Part shown: one piece after another, positions 34,736 through 43,546 of the stretch
Position numbering within the stretch: position 1 is the first letter of the stretch
Layout of the letters: each line of letters opens with the position of its first letter
Assembly (NCBI GenBank): GCA_963754265.1
Contig: CAVWFB010000006.1
Location: 49,364 to 113,363 of the forward strand
Direction: 5' to 3'
DNA from: AC-32 sp963754265
GTDB taxonomy: Bacteria > Actinomycetota > Thermoleophilia > Gaiellales > Gaiellaceae
Length of the DNA stretch: 64,000 nt
Notes under the pieces: generated by a model
Database searches by the model: none
What the model saw: the letters and a program-made list of their open reading frames with translations, nothing else
Told to the model about the DNA's origin: nothing
Program-made: the position numbers and the translations under genes

Positions 34736-36097
34736 TCAATCGCGGTTCACGACGGCAAGCTGGTCGGCGGCTGCTGCCCCGTCGCCCTTGCCCGGCTCGG
34801 CTCTCTCGACGATCAGCCGGGCTCCTCGTCCTCGAGTGAGGAAGCTGATCGTCCAGCGGAGGAATACGAGCAGCCGGTTCTGGAATCCGATCAGGTAGAA
34901 GAGATGGATCAGGAGCCAGAGGGCCCACGCGACGAAGCCGGCGACGTGCACTCCCTTGACGTCGGCGACGGCCTTCGAACGCCCGATCGTGGCGAGGTTG
35001 CCCTTGTCGACGTAGCGAAACGGTCCGGGCACCCGGTCGCGCAGGCGCCCGCGGATCACGCGCGCGACGTAGCGGCCCTGCTGCATCGCAACCGGCGCGA
35101 GGCCCGGGAGCGGCGCGATCGTTCCATCGGAGGCCTGCACCTGCACCATGTCGCCGAGTGCGAACACGTCGGGATGTCCGGGCAAGGTGAGATCGGGCCG
35201 CACGGTGAGCCTTCCCGCCCGGTCGAGGTCGAGGCCGGCCGCGCTTGCGAGCTTCGCAGCGAGCTCGGAGGCGGTGACGCCCGCCGCCCACACCGCCGTT
35301 CGCGCGCCGACGTGCTCGACCTCGCCGTCCTGGGGACGGATCGCGACCGAGGACGCGCCGACGTCGACGACGGTGTGCCCTACCAGCGGAGTGACGCCCA
35401 GCTGCTCGAGCGAGCGCGCTGCCTTCCCCGACAGCGACTCCGGGAAGCCCGGCAGGACGCGGTCGGAAGCTTCGACGAGCAGAACGCGCGCCGTTCGGGG
35501 GTCGATCGAACGGAAGTCGCGCGGCAACGCGTCGTGGGCGAGCTCGGCGATCTGCCCGGCCATCTCGACCCCGGTCGGCCCGGCGCCGACGACGACGAAG
35601 GTCAACCAGTCTCGCCGTTTGTCGGCGTCGCGCTCGACCTCGGCCGCCTCGAACGCGGCCAGGATGCGGTTCCGGATCTCGAGCGCGCCGGCCAACGACT
35701 TCAGCTCCGGGGCGTGCTCCTGCCACTCGTCGTGGCCGAAGTAGGAGTACCGGGAGCCCCCGGCGACGACCAGCGTGTCGTAGCCGAGGACGGCCCGTCG
35801 CTCGCCGTTGGGCAGGTGATCCAGCACGACCTCGCGCCGTTCCATGTCGACGCCGGTCACCTCGGCCAGCACGACGCGTGTATTCCTCTGGCGCCTGAAG
35901 ATCGAGCGCAGCGGCACCGCGATCTCGGCCGGCGAGAGTGCACCGGTCGCCACCTGGTAGACGAGCGGCTGGAAGAGGCTGTAGTTCTGGCGGTCGACCA
36001 GGGTCACCTCGACCGGAGCGCGACGCAGCCCGCGCACAGCCTGCAGCCCCGCGAAGCCTCCTCCGACGATCACCACCCGATGAGCCGACCCGTGCAT
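34736..36097 (-). CDS. ndh: Type II NADH dehydrogenase (NDH-2)
   Basis: 453 residues. FAD-binding VVIVGGGFAGLQAV near the N-terminus, YDTLVVAGGSRYSYFG, NAD-binding VVVGAGPTGVEMAG, FALGDMVQ and MQQGRYVARVI, then two membrane-associating helices near the C-terminus (VAWALWLLIHLFYLIGF). It passes electrons from NADH to quinone without proton pumping. AAAGGAGG lies 6 nt before the ATG. Nothing else is recognisable in the 36098-36312 gap. Confidence 0.93.
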   Translation of the reverse strand: MHGSAHRVVIVGGGFAGLQAVRGLRRAPVEVTLVDRQNYSLFQPLVYQVATGALSPAEIAVPLRSIFRRQRNTRVVLAEVTGVDMERREVVLDHLPNGERRAVLGYDTLVVAGGSRYSYFGHDEWQEHAPELKSLAGALEIRNRILAAFEAAEVERDADKRRDWLTFVVVGAGPTGVEMAGQIAELAHDALPRDFRSIDPRTARVLLVEASDRVLPGFPESLSGKAARSLEQLGVTPLVGHTVVDVGASSVAIRPQDGEVEHVGARTAVWAAGVTASELAAKLASAAGLDLDRAGRLTVRPDLTLPGHPDVFALGDMVQVQASDGTIAPLPGLAPVAMQQGRYVARVIRGRLRDRVPGPFRYVDKGNLATIGRSKAVADVKGVHVAGFVAWALWLLIHLFYLIGFQNRLLVFLRWTISFLTRGRGARLIVERAEPGKGDGAAAADQLAVVNRD

Positions 36098-36315
36098 GTC
36101 GTTCCTCCTTTGAAGCCTTCGCTACCCGGGACGAGGTCGTCCGAGCCGCCGTGACACCGATTCTGCCGAGGTGTCTGCGCGAGCGCCGAGAGCGCCGATC
36201 GTCATCTGACCGGCACTTGTGACATCGCGCGGTCGGCGAGTCGCGTAGCTTGCGCAGATCAGTGGCGACCCGGCTCGGACGTCCGGTTCTGCCATAACCA
36301 ACTGGAGGAGGCGTG

Positions 36316-36708
36316 ATGCTCGGCTCGGACTATCCGTTTCTCGACGTGTTTTGGACGATGCTCGTGTTCTTCGTATGGGTGGTCTGGTTCTGGCTCCTGA
36401 TCACGGTGTTCGCGGACATCTTCCGCCGACACGACATCTCCGGGTGGGGCAAGACCGGATGGCTGATCTTCACGATCGTCCTGCCGTTCCTGGGCGTCTT
36501 CATCTACCTGATCTCGCAGCACGACGGGATGGACCAGCGCAACATCGAGCGTGCGCAGACGGAGCGGGCCCAGCTCGACCAGTACGTTCGCGAGACCGCA
36601 GGCGGCGGTGGAGCGGCGGCCGAGATCGACAAGGCGAAGCAGCTCCTCGACAGTGGTGCCATCAACCAGTCCGAGTACGAGGCGCTCAAGCAGAAGGCGC
36701 TCGCCTAG
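36316..36708 (+). CDS. Membrane protein with PLDc_N and SHOCT domains
   Basis: 130 residues. Two N-terminal helices with the phospholipase D-nuclease N-terminal pattern (ADIFRRHDISGWGKTGWL, LPFLGVFIYLISQ), a charged linker, then a C-terminal SHOCT motif (AKQLLDSGAINQSEYEALKQKALA). Function unknown. GGAGGAGG precedes the start; GTG 36313 and ATG 36316 are adjacent. Confidence 0.88.
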   Translation: MLGSDYPFLDVFWTMLVFFVWVVWFWLLITVFADIFRRHDISGWGKTGWLIFTIVLPFLGVFIYLISQHDGMDQRNIERAQTERAQLDQYVRETAGGGGAAAEIDKAKQLLDSGAINQSEYEALKQKALA

Positions 36709-36754
36709 CGCTCCGCGTCACCGAATCGGAGTTTCGTAGTAAGGCCCTCGGCGC

Positions 36755-37156
36755 TCAGTCGCCCTGCGCCCCGTGCTCCTGGAGCCAGGCTTTGGCGACG
36801 CGCTTCTGGGCTCGCGTGAGCCATGCCTCGACGACCAGGTCGTACAGCTCGTCGGCGTCGATGCGCGCCAGATCCGGGATGCGCAGCAAGACCGCGGAGT
36901 AGCCGTCGAAGTGCGGGGTCGTGAAGAAGAGGCCGCGATCGTCGGCGAGCAGGAGCTCCTTCACGTCGAGATCGGCGACGCGGAACATCAAGACGTCGTC
37001 GAGGCGCTCGCCCGTCTCCGGATCGACCGCGTCGGGCCTGCGGCCGCGCCGGCAGCAGAACAGCTTGCCGTGTGCCCTGTACGACGGGCGGCCGTCGTCC
37101 GAGAGCTCCTTCGTCGTGTGCGGCAGCGAGAGCGCGAGCTCGTCCAGGTCGGTCAT
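36755..37156 (-). CDS. MmcQ/YjbR family DNA-binding-like protein
   Basis: 133 residues with SLPHTTKELSDDGRPSYRAHGKLF, LLADDRGLFFTTPHFDGYSAVLLR and an ending helix LVVEAWLTRAQKRVA, the YjbR (CyaY-like fold) pattern. Molecular role not established. GTG 37165 is an alternative start. Confidence 0.82.
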   Translation of the reverse strand: MTDLDELALSLPHTTKELSDDGRPSYRAHGKLFCCRRGRRPDAVDPETGERLDDVLMFRVADLDVKELLLADDRGLFFTTPHFDGYSAVLLRIPDLARIDADELYDLVVEAWLTRAQKRVAKAWLQEHGAQGD

Positions 37157-37184
37157 CGTGCTCACGGCGGGACCGGACTGGAGG

Positions 37185-37601
37185 CTAGCCCGCCCACGGT
37201 CCGACACCGCCGATGCGTTCGACCGTGATGTGCATCACGTGACCCGGAGGCGGGTCGTCCATCGGCGGGAACTTGACCTCGGGGCCCAGGTAGACGTGGG
37301 CAAGCCGCTGCAACAGCTCGGGTGCGCCACCTTCGACGAGCCGCGCCCGGCCGTGGACGACGAGGTACTGCTTGAGCCCCGGCGGCTCGACCTCAGTGCC
37401 CTCGATCGACAGCGCCACGCGCGGATCGCGGGCGACGTTTCGGAGCTTCCGCTGATCCCCAAGGTGCGCCGAGACGATCTCGTCGCCGTCCAGTCCGACC
37501 CAGATGCAGGTGACGTGCGCGGAGCCGTCGGCGTTCAGCGTGACGAGGTGGGCCAGCGAGTCGGACTCGACCAACGGGCGCGCGCTCTCCGGCAGCTTCA
37601 T
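37185..37601 (-). CDS. PPOX-class F420-dependent oxidoreductase
   Basis: 138 residues: DSLAHLVTLNADGSAHVTCIWVGLDGDEI, QRKLRNVARDPRVALSIEG, VVHGRARLVEGG and YLGPEVKFP. This pattern is the F420-dependent PPOX group (TIGR03618-type). It points to F420 use by this organism. Confidence 0.86.
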   Translation of the reverse strand: MKLPESARPLVESDSLAHLVTLNADGSAHVTCIWVGLDGDEIVSAHLGDQRKLRNVARDPRVALSIEGTEVEPPGLKQYLVVHGRARLVEGGAPELLQRLAHVYLGPEVKFPPMDDPPPGHVMHITVERIGGVGPWAG

Positions 37602-37671
37602 GCGCTGAAGGGTGCCTCAGCGATCCGATCCGAGCAACCTTCGCCGGTTTCGCTGGCGTACGATCGCCGCC

Positions 37672-38007
37672 ATGGCCTACGACGAGGAGCTCGCCGAGCG
37701 GATTCGTGAGCTGGTTGCCGGCGAGCCCGACCTGACCGAGAAGAAGATGTTCGGCGGGCTCGCGTTTCTGATCGGCGGCAACATGGCGGTGGCGGCGAGC
37801 GGCCAAGGGGGAGTGCTGGTCCGCGTGGACCCAGCCGAGTCAGACATGCTCGTCTCGACGACGAACGCACGCCTGATGGAGATGCGAGGGCGCGAAATGC
37901 AGGGCTGGCTACGAGTCGACCTGGAAGAAATTCGCACCAAGCCGCAGCTGGTCAAATGGGTCGAGCTCGGTACTACCTACGCTCGCTCGCTCCCGGCAAA
38001 GCGCTAG
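37672..38007 (+). CDS. TfoX N-terminal domain protein
   Basis: 111 residues: MAYDEELAERIRELV, TEKKMFGGLAFLIGGNMAV and LVKWVELGTTYARSLP match the TfoX/Sxy N-terminal domain alone. In competent bacteria the family regulates competence; here it is a stand-alone domain. TACGAT (37659-37664) lies 7 nt before the ATG. Confidence 0.88.
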   Translation: MAYDEELAERIRELVAGEPDLTEKKMFGGLAFLIGGNMAVAASGQGGVLVRVDPAESDMLVSTTNARLMEMRGREMQGWLRVDLEEIRTKPQLVKWVELGTTYARSLPAKR

Positions 38008-38098
38008 CGGGAGTCAACGAGGCGACAAACCCGTCTCGTACGGCTGTACAAAACCGCGATAGATCACCCGGTCGAGGCGGCGATCAGCTCGAAGTCGC

Positions 38099-38127
38099 TT
38101 GACCCGCCGTCGTCCTTCGTTTATTCA
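38099..38127 (+). promoter_or_regulatory. Promoter of the 38-45 kb catabolic operon
   Basis: TTGACC (38099-38104), 17-nt spacer, TATTCA (38122-38127), 9 nt before GTG 38137. A GTAC-GGCT-GTAC inverted repeat at about 38038-38049 is a possible operator. Confidence 0.55.
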
Positions 38128-38136
38128 TACTGGACA

Positions 38137-39081
38137 GTGCGCGCCTCACCCGACCCGCGTCGCGCCGTGGGGTTGATCGGCCTCGGCAACATGGGCACGG
38201 CCATCGCAGAGCGCCTCCTGGACGGGGGATACGAGCTTCTGGTCTACAACCGGACGCCGGCGAAGGCCGACGCGCTCGCGGCCCGGGGCGCGGCCGTCGC
38301 CGAAACCGGGGCTGACCTGGCTGCGCAGACCGACGTCGTGCTCACGTCGCTCGCCAACGACGACGCGCTCGAGGCCGTGGCGGCCGAGGTCGTCCCTGCT
38401 GCGCGGCCGGGCTCCGTCCTCGTCGACATGAGCACCGTCTCACCGGCCGCCTCGGCACGAGTGGCCTCGCTTGCGGACGCGGCGTCGGTCGCCTACCTGC
38501 GCGCGCCGGTCAGCGGCAACCCGACGGTCGTGCGGGCCGGGAACCTGAGCATCATCGTTTCCGGCCCGCTGGAGACATTCGAGCGAGTCGAGCCGGTCAT
38601 CCGGGCGATTGGCCCCACCGTCCAGCACGTCGGGGACGGCGAGCAGGCTCGGATCGTGAAGCTCGCGATCAATCTCATGATCGCCGGGCTGGCCCAGTTG
38701 ATGTCGGAGGCCCTGGTGCTCGGGGAAGCCTCCGGCGTCTCCCGCGAGGACCTCCTCGACGTGATGGCGACCTCGGCCGCCGGCGCGCCGTTCGTCAGAT
38801 ACAAGACCGAGCCGCTCCTGCGGGACGACTTCTCCGCGACGTTCACCACGGCGCTGATGGAGAAGGACATCGACCTCGTCCTCGACGCGGGAGAGGAGGC
38901 CGGGGTGGAGCTTCCGGTGGCGAGCCAGATGAAGGAGCTGCTCCGGGCGGCGATGGAGGCCGGGTACGCAGACCAGGACTTCATGGCGCTCTTCCTGTAT
39001 CTGCGCGGTCTTTCGGGACGCCAAGCGCCCTTGCCGCTCTCGGGCATGGGCGGACATTCCGATCAGGAGGTGGTGCGGTGA
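38137..39081 (+). CDS. NAD(P)-dependent beta-hydroxyacid dehydrogenase (HIBADH family)
   Basis: 314 residues. Rossmann loop GLIGLGNMGTAIAERLL, substrate motif APVSGNPTVVRAGNLSIIVSG (the family G-G replaced by S-G-N-P), and catalytic Lys in KLAINLMIAG. It oxidises or reduces a 3-hydroxy acid such as 3-hydroxyisobutyrate or tartronate semialdehyde. First gene of the operon; its stop overlaps the M24-like gene's GTG (GTGA). Confidence 0.88.
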   Translation: MRASPDPRRAVGLIGLGNMGTAIAERLLDGGYELLVYNRTPAKADALAARGAAVAETGADLAAQTDVVLTSLANDDALEAVAAEVVPAARPGSVLVDMSTVSPAASARVASLADAASVAYLRAPVSGNPTVVRAGNLSIIVSGPLETFERVEPVIRAIGPTVQHVGDGEQARIVKLAINLMIAGLAQLMSEALVLGEASGVSREDLLDVMATSAAGAPFVRYKTEPLLRDDFSATFTTALMEKDIDLVLDAGEEAGVELPVASQMKELLRAAMEAGYADQDFMALFLYLRGLSGRQAPLPLSGMGGHSDQEVVR

Positions 39082-40445
39082 GCACGCGAAGCAGGACGGT
39101 CGGCTCACCCGACGCGACGCGGGCGGTGGACTGGGAGCAGCGCATCGACTTCCCCCAGCTGCGCTCGGACCGGTTCCACCGCGCCAGGGCGGCGCTCGAG
39201 GCTTCAGACCTCGGGGCCCTGCTGCTGTTCGACCCGAACAACATCCGCTATGTCACGAGCACGCACATCGGCGAGTGGGCGCGCGACAAGAACGCGCGTT
39301 TCGCCCTGCTCCCGCGCGGCGCCGACCCGATCCTGTGGGACTTCGGCTCGGCGGCTCGCCATCACCAGCTGTTCGCGCCGTGGCTGCCCGCGGAGAACTT
39401 CCGCGCCGGAGTCGCGCCGATGCGCGGCGCCATGCCGGTCGAGACCGGGATCCCCGACCGGCTGGGCGAGCGGATCGCACACGAGCTGCGCGAGTTCGGA
39501 CTCGAGGGCGAGCCGCTCGGGGTCGACATGGCGGACCTGCTCACGATCGAGGCGCTGCAGCGCGCCGGAGTGCACGTCACCGACGGCTCCCAGGTCATGC
39601 TCGAGGCGCGGAAGATCAAGACGGCGCAGGAGATCGCGCTGCTCGACCAATCGGCCGGCCTCGTCGACGCGGTCTACGAGGAGATCTACCGGATGCTGCG
39701 GCCGGGCGTCTACGAGCACGAGATCGTCGCCCGCGCGCACCAGCTGCTGTTCGAGATGGGCTCGGAGCAGGTCGAGGCGGTCAACGCCGTCTCCGGCGAT
39801 CGCTGCAACCCCCATCCGCACGTGTTCTCCGACCGGCTGCTGCGCCCCGGGGATCAGGCGTTCTTCGACATCATCCACTCGTTCATGGGCTACCGAACGT
39901 GCTACTACCGCACGTTCAACATCGGCGGTGTCAGCCCCTCGCAGCTCGACGCGTACAAGCAGTGCCGCGAGTGGCTGGATGCCGCGATCGTGCTCGTCCG
40001 GCCCGGCATGACGACGGACAAGATCGCCGAGGTCTGGCCGACTGCCGAGGAGCTCGGCTTCCCGGACGAGGAAACCTGCTTCGGGCTCCAGTTCGGGCAC
40101 GGAATCGGCGTCGGCTTGTACGAGTCTCCGATGATCTCGCGCGTCCACTCGCTCGAGCACCCGGTCGCGCTCGAGGAGGGGATGGTGTTCGCGCTCGAGA
40201 CGTACTGCGCCGCGACCGACGGCCGCTCCGCAGCCCGGATCGAGGAGGAGGTGGTCGTGACGGCGACCGGATGCGACGTCATCACGCGCTTCCCGGCCGA
40301 GGAACTGCTCGTCGCAGGCCGTACCTACGTGCGCGGGGCGGACCTGGTCGCAAAGGGCGAGGACGCCGGGAACGACGGCTCTCCCGGACTGGCGGCCGCT
40401 GTCGCGTCGTCGGCCGCCGTCGAGCCTGCCGGCGTTCCCCGATGA
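39078..40445 (+). CDS. M24 (pita-bread) family protein with altered metal site
   Basis: 455 residues. N-terminal creatinase-like domain (LLLFDPNNIRYVTSTHIGEWARDK, LWDFGSAARHH) and C-terminal pita-bread domain. Of the five M24 ligands, Asp264 (AFFDIIHS), His341 (FGHGIGVG), Glu374 (FALETYC) and a Glu at 389-390 (RIEEEV) are visible. The second Asp is not: the aligned GYRTCYYRTF has Cys275 where GYxxDxSRT is usual. Resembles DddP-related and Xaa-Pro peptidase proteins. May be a lyase or hydrolase with different metal use. Coupled to both neighbours by GTGA and ATGA overlaps. Confidence 0.8.
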   Translation: MSTRSRTVGSPDATRAVDWEQRIDFPQLRSDRFHRARAALEASDLGALLLFDPNNIRYVTSTHIGEWARDKNARFALLPRGADPILWDFGSAARHHQLFAPWLPAENFRAGVAPMRGAMPVETGIPDRLGERIAHELREFGLEGEPLGVDMADLLTIEALQRAGVHVTDGSQVMLEARKIKTAQEIALLDQSAGLVDAVYEEIYRMLRPGVYEHEIVARAHQLLFEMGSEQVEAVNAVSGDRCNPHPHVFSDRLLRPGDQAFFDIIHSFMGYRTCYYRTFNIGGVSPSQLDAYKQCREWLDAAIVLVRPGMTTDKIAEVWPTAEELGFPDEETCFGLQFGHGIGVGLYESPMISRVHSLEHPVALEEGMVFALETYCAATDGRSAARIEEEVVVTATGCDVITRFPAEELLVAGRTYVRGADLVAKGEDAGNDGSPGLAAAVASSAAVEPAGVPR

Positions 40446-41380
40446 GCGACACCGGCACCCGTGAGCTCGCGGACGGGCGGCCCGGCTACCGCCTCGTCCG
40501 CCGCGAGGACGTCGAGCTGGCCGAGGCGCTTCCGGGCCACTCGAGCGGCCTGAACTCGTGCCGGCTCGTCGGCGGCGCCCTCGGCTCGACGCACATGGCT
40601 CTGACTCTGGCTTCGCTCGCCGACGGCCACGTCGACACGCACCTGCACTCGTACGAAACGAGCCTCTACGTCCTCGAAGGGGAGCCGGTTCTCTACCTGG
40701 ACGGGCGCGGCATCAGGCTCAAGCCCGGTGCGTGCGGTCTCATTCCGGTCGGAGCGCCCCACGCGTTCCGCTGCGAGGGGCGCGGGCTCTGGCTCGAGAT
40801 GGCCGCGCCGCGCCCGCGCGCGGATGGCAGCGACACCTTCTTCCTCGGAGGGGCGCCGGATGCTCCGGTCGAGCCGCTCGACGCACGCGACCCCCGCAAT
40901 CGCAACTTCTTCCTGCTCTCGGACGGCGAAATGGACGTCGACCTGCTCAAGCGGGCCGAGGCGTTCGGCGCGCCGACCGTGTCCGCGAGCATGGCGACCG
41001 CCCTCCTCGCCTACAGCGGGATCGCCGTGAAGATGCTCGTCGACCAGCGCCTGGACGCACAGCTGCACACGATGTTCATGGTCGCCTACCAGCCCGGAGC
41101 GCTCACGCACCCCCACGACCATCCCTTCGAGGAGTCGTACTACTTCCTCGAGGGCGAGGTCGACGTCGTCGCGGACGGCGACCGCTACTCGCTCCGGCCG
41201 GGTGACGTCTTCTGGACGGGCACCGGCTGCGTGCACGCGTTCTACGAGACGCAGGGAGGCCGGGTGCGGTGGCTCGAGACATCGGCCCCGGGGCCGCCCG
41301 CCCGCCACTCGTACCGCCACGAGCGCGACTGGGCCTACCTCGGCGAGCGCCTCGCCTCCGACCCGGTAGGTGCCGCGTGA
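40442..41380 (+). CDS. Bicupin protein
   Basis: 312 residues with two cupin barrels. Barrel 1 has THLHSYETSLYVLEGEPVLYLDG; barrel 2 has LTHPHDHPFEESYYFLEGEVDVV, with a late His in GCVHAFYE, so at least the second keeps a full metal site. The layout resembles ureidoglycine aminohydrolase-type bicupins but specificity cannot be told. ATGA overlap with the upstream gene and GTGA with the E1alpha gene. Confidence 0.82.
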   Translation: MSDTGTRELADGRPGYRLVRREDVELAEALPGHSSGLNSCRLVGGALGSTHMALTLASLADGHVDTHLHSYETSLYVLEGEPVLYLDGRGIRLKPGACGLIPVGAPHAFRCEGRGLWLEMAAPRPRADGSDTFFLGGAPDAPVEPLDARDPRNRNFFLLSDGEMDVDLLKRAEAFGAPTVSASMATALLAYSGIAVKMLVDQRLDAQLHTMFMVAYQPGALTHPHDHPFEESYYFLEGEVDVVADGDRYSLRPGDVFWTGTGCVHAFYETQGGRVRWLETSAPGPPARHSYRHERDWAYLGERLASDPVGAA

Positions 41381-42358
41381 GCCACGTCAGCGACAAGCCG
41401 GCGGCGGGTGTCCTGGACGACCTCGACCTGTACACGAGCATCTACCGGCGGATGCTCCTCATCCGCGGCTTCGAAGAGCTCGTCCAGTCGCTCTTCCTGA
41501 AGGGCGAGGTCTACGGAACGACGCACCTGTACTCGGGGCAGGAGGCGGTGGCCACCGGGATCGCGAGCCTGCTCGGGGAGCGAAGACCGCGTGGCGGCGA
41601 CCTACCGCGGCCACGGCCACGCCCTCGCGCTCGGGGTCGACCCGCAGAAGCTCCTCGACGAGATGCTCGCGCGCGAGTCCGGCATCAACGGTGGGCGCGC
41701 GGGCTCGATGAACGTGAACTCGCCGGCCGATCGGCTGATCGGCTCGTTCGGGATCGTCGGCGGCAGCATCGCGGCCGCGACGGGGGCGGCGCTGGCCCTG
41801 AAGCGGACGACCGGCGGCATAGCCGTCGCGTACTTCGGCGACGGCGCCATGAACCAGGGCTACGTGTTCGAGTGCCTCAACTTCTGCCAGGTGCTGAAGC
41901 TGCCGCTCCTCCTGGTGTGTGAGAACAACGGCTACGGCGAATACACGCCGTTCCGCTCGGTGACGGCGGGCGAGATCCGGGCGCGCGCCGAGGTCATGGA
42001 CGTCCCGGCCGAGACGATCGACGGCATGAGCGTGTGGGCCGTGCGCGAGGCCGCCGCCCGCGCGCTCGCACATGTCCGTGACGGCAACGGCCCCGCGTTC
42101 GTCGAGGCGCTGACGTACCGCTTCGTCGGTCACTCCCGCAGCGACCCCGGCGCCTACCGGCCCGAGGGTGAGCTCGAAGACTGGATGACGCGCGATCCGA
42201 TCGTCGTCCTGCGCACGCAGCTCCAGGCGGAGGGCGTCGACGCTGCGCGCCTGGACGACCTGGAGCGGGAGCAGACCGAGGAGCTCGACCGGATGCGTGA
42301 GCAGGGCCTCGCGGCGCCGTTTCCGACCCAGCTGACGGCCAACGAGTTCAAGGACTGA
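41377..42358 (+). CDS. 2-oxoacid dehydrogenase E1 alpha subunit, ThDP-dependent (frameshifted)
   Basis: GTG 41377 gives DLYTSIYRRMLLIRGFEE and GTTHLYSGQEAVA. A +1 shift at about 41581 restores DRVAATYRGHGHALALG. The ThDP-binding motif is GDGAMNQGYVFECLNF...CENN, with Mg ligands in place. Length (about 326) matches acetoin/branched-chain dehydrogenase E1alpha. Partner of E1beta at 43547 and E2 at 42368. Confidence 0.9.
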
Positions 42359-42367
42359 GGAGGCGGC

Positions 42368-43516
42368 ATGGCTCACGAGCTGACCATGCCCAAGCTGTCC
42401 GACCAGATGGCAGACGCCGTCATCGTCCGCTGGCTGGTCTCCCCGGGGGACAGGTTCGAGCGAGGCGACGGCCTGATCGAGGTGGAGACCGACAAGGCGA
42501 CCGTCGTCTACGAGGCGGAATCCGACGGCACGCTCGACTCGATCCTCGTTCCCGAGGGCGCGACGGCTCCGTTCGGGGCACCGATCGCGACGCTCACGAA
42601 CGGTGGGAGTGGACCGAGCAGCGAGGGCCGTCCCGACCCGGCTGCGGCCGACGGATCGGCCGGGCAGCGTCCCAACGCGACGCCGGTGGCGAGACGCACC
42701 GCCGTCGAGCTCGGCCTCTCGCTCCAAGGCATTGCGGGCACCGGCCCGGGCGGCCGGATCACGCGCGAGGACGTCCAGAAGGCCGCGGCCGAGTCGGGCG
42801 CAGAAGTGCACCAGCCCGCGGCCGCTGGAAAGGGCGATACGCGCACGCTCGAGCTGACGGCGACGCAGACGACGATCGCGCGCCGGATGGTCGAGTCGGC
42901 GACGACGATCCCGTCCTTCACCGTCTCGGCCGACGTCGACATGTCGCTGATCACGACCTTGCGGCGCGGAGCGCGCGAGGAACGCGACGAGGCTCCGTCG
43001 GTCAACGACTTCGTCGTGAAGGCGTCCGCCCGAGCGCTGCAGACGTTTCCGCGCTTCAACGCGGCGTACGTCGACGGCAAGGTCGAGTGCTACTCCCGCG
43101 TCAACGTCGGCATCGCCGTCGCAACGGACGACGCGTTGCTCGTGCCGGTCGTGCTCGACGCCGACCGGAAGACGCTCGCGCAGATCGCTGCGGACACGCG
43201 GCGGCTTGCCGAGGCCGCGCGGCGCCGCGCACTCCAGCCGGACGACCTCCGCGACGGGACGTTCACCGTCTCGAACCTGGGGATGTTCGGCGTCCGGTCG
43301 TTCACCGCGATCATCGATCCCCCGCAGGTCGGGATCCTCGCGGTCGGCGGCGTTCGGCGCGCTCCCGTCGAAGATGCCCACGGCGGCGTCGTCTTTCGCG
43401 ACCTGATGACCGTGACGCTCACGTGCGATCACCGGGTCGTCTACGGCGCCGACGGTGCGCAATTCCTGTCCCGTCTACGCGAGCTGCTCGAGCGGCCGCT
43501 CGAGCTCACCCTGTGA
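42368..43516 (+). CDS. 2-oxoacid dehydrogenase E2 (dihydrolipoamide acyltransferase)
   Basis: 382 residues. Lipoyl domain with ETDKATVVYEAES (lipoylated Lys), Gly/Ser/Pro-rich linker, peripheral subunit-binding domain (VARRTAVELGLSLQGIAGTGPGGRITREDV), and a catalytic domain ending with TCDHRVVYGADGAQFLSRL (the DHRxxDG motif with Tyr-Gly-Ala variation). GAGGAGG precedes the ATG. No E3 gene is in the cluster, so a shared E3 is implied. Confidence 0.92.
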   Translation: MAHELTMPKLSDQMADAVIVRWLVSPGDRFERGDGLIEVETDKATVVYEAESDGTLDSILVPEGATAPFGAPIATLTNGGSGPSSEGRPDPAAADGSAGQRPNATPVARRTAVELGLSLQGIAGTGPGGRITREDVQKAAAESGAEVHQPAAAGKGDTRTLELTATQTTIARRMVESATTIPSFTVSADVDMSLITTLRRGAREERDEAPSVNDFVVKASARALQTFPRFNAAYVDGKVECYSRVNVGIAVATDDALLVPVVLDADRKTLAQIAADTRRLAEAARRRALQPDDLRDGTFTVSNLGMFGVRSFTAIIDPPQVGILAVGGVRRAPVEDAHGGVVFRDLMTVTLTCDHRVVYGADGAQFLSRLRELLERPLELTL

Positions 43517-43546
43517 CCGCTCCATGACCAGAGGAGGACGCTGACC

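Noticed and set aside
39078..40445. Calling the M24-like gene a DMSP lyase (dddP)
   Set aside because: The N-terminal half is similar, but the DddP-type metal residues around DxD and the later Asp are not present, so the name would overstate the evidence.
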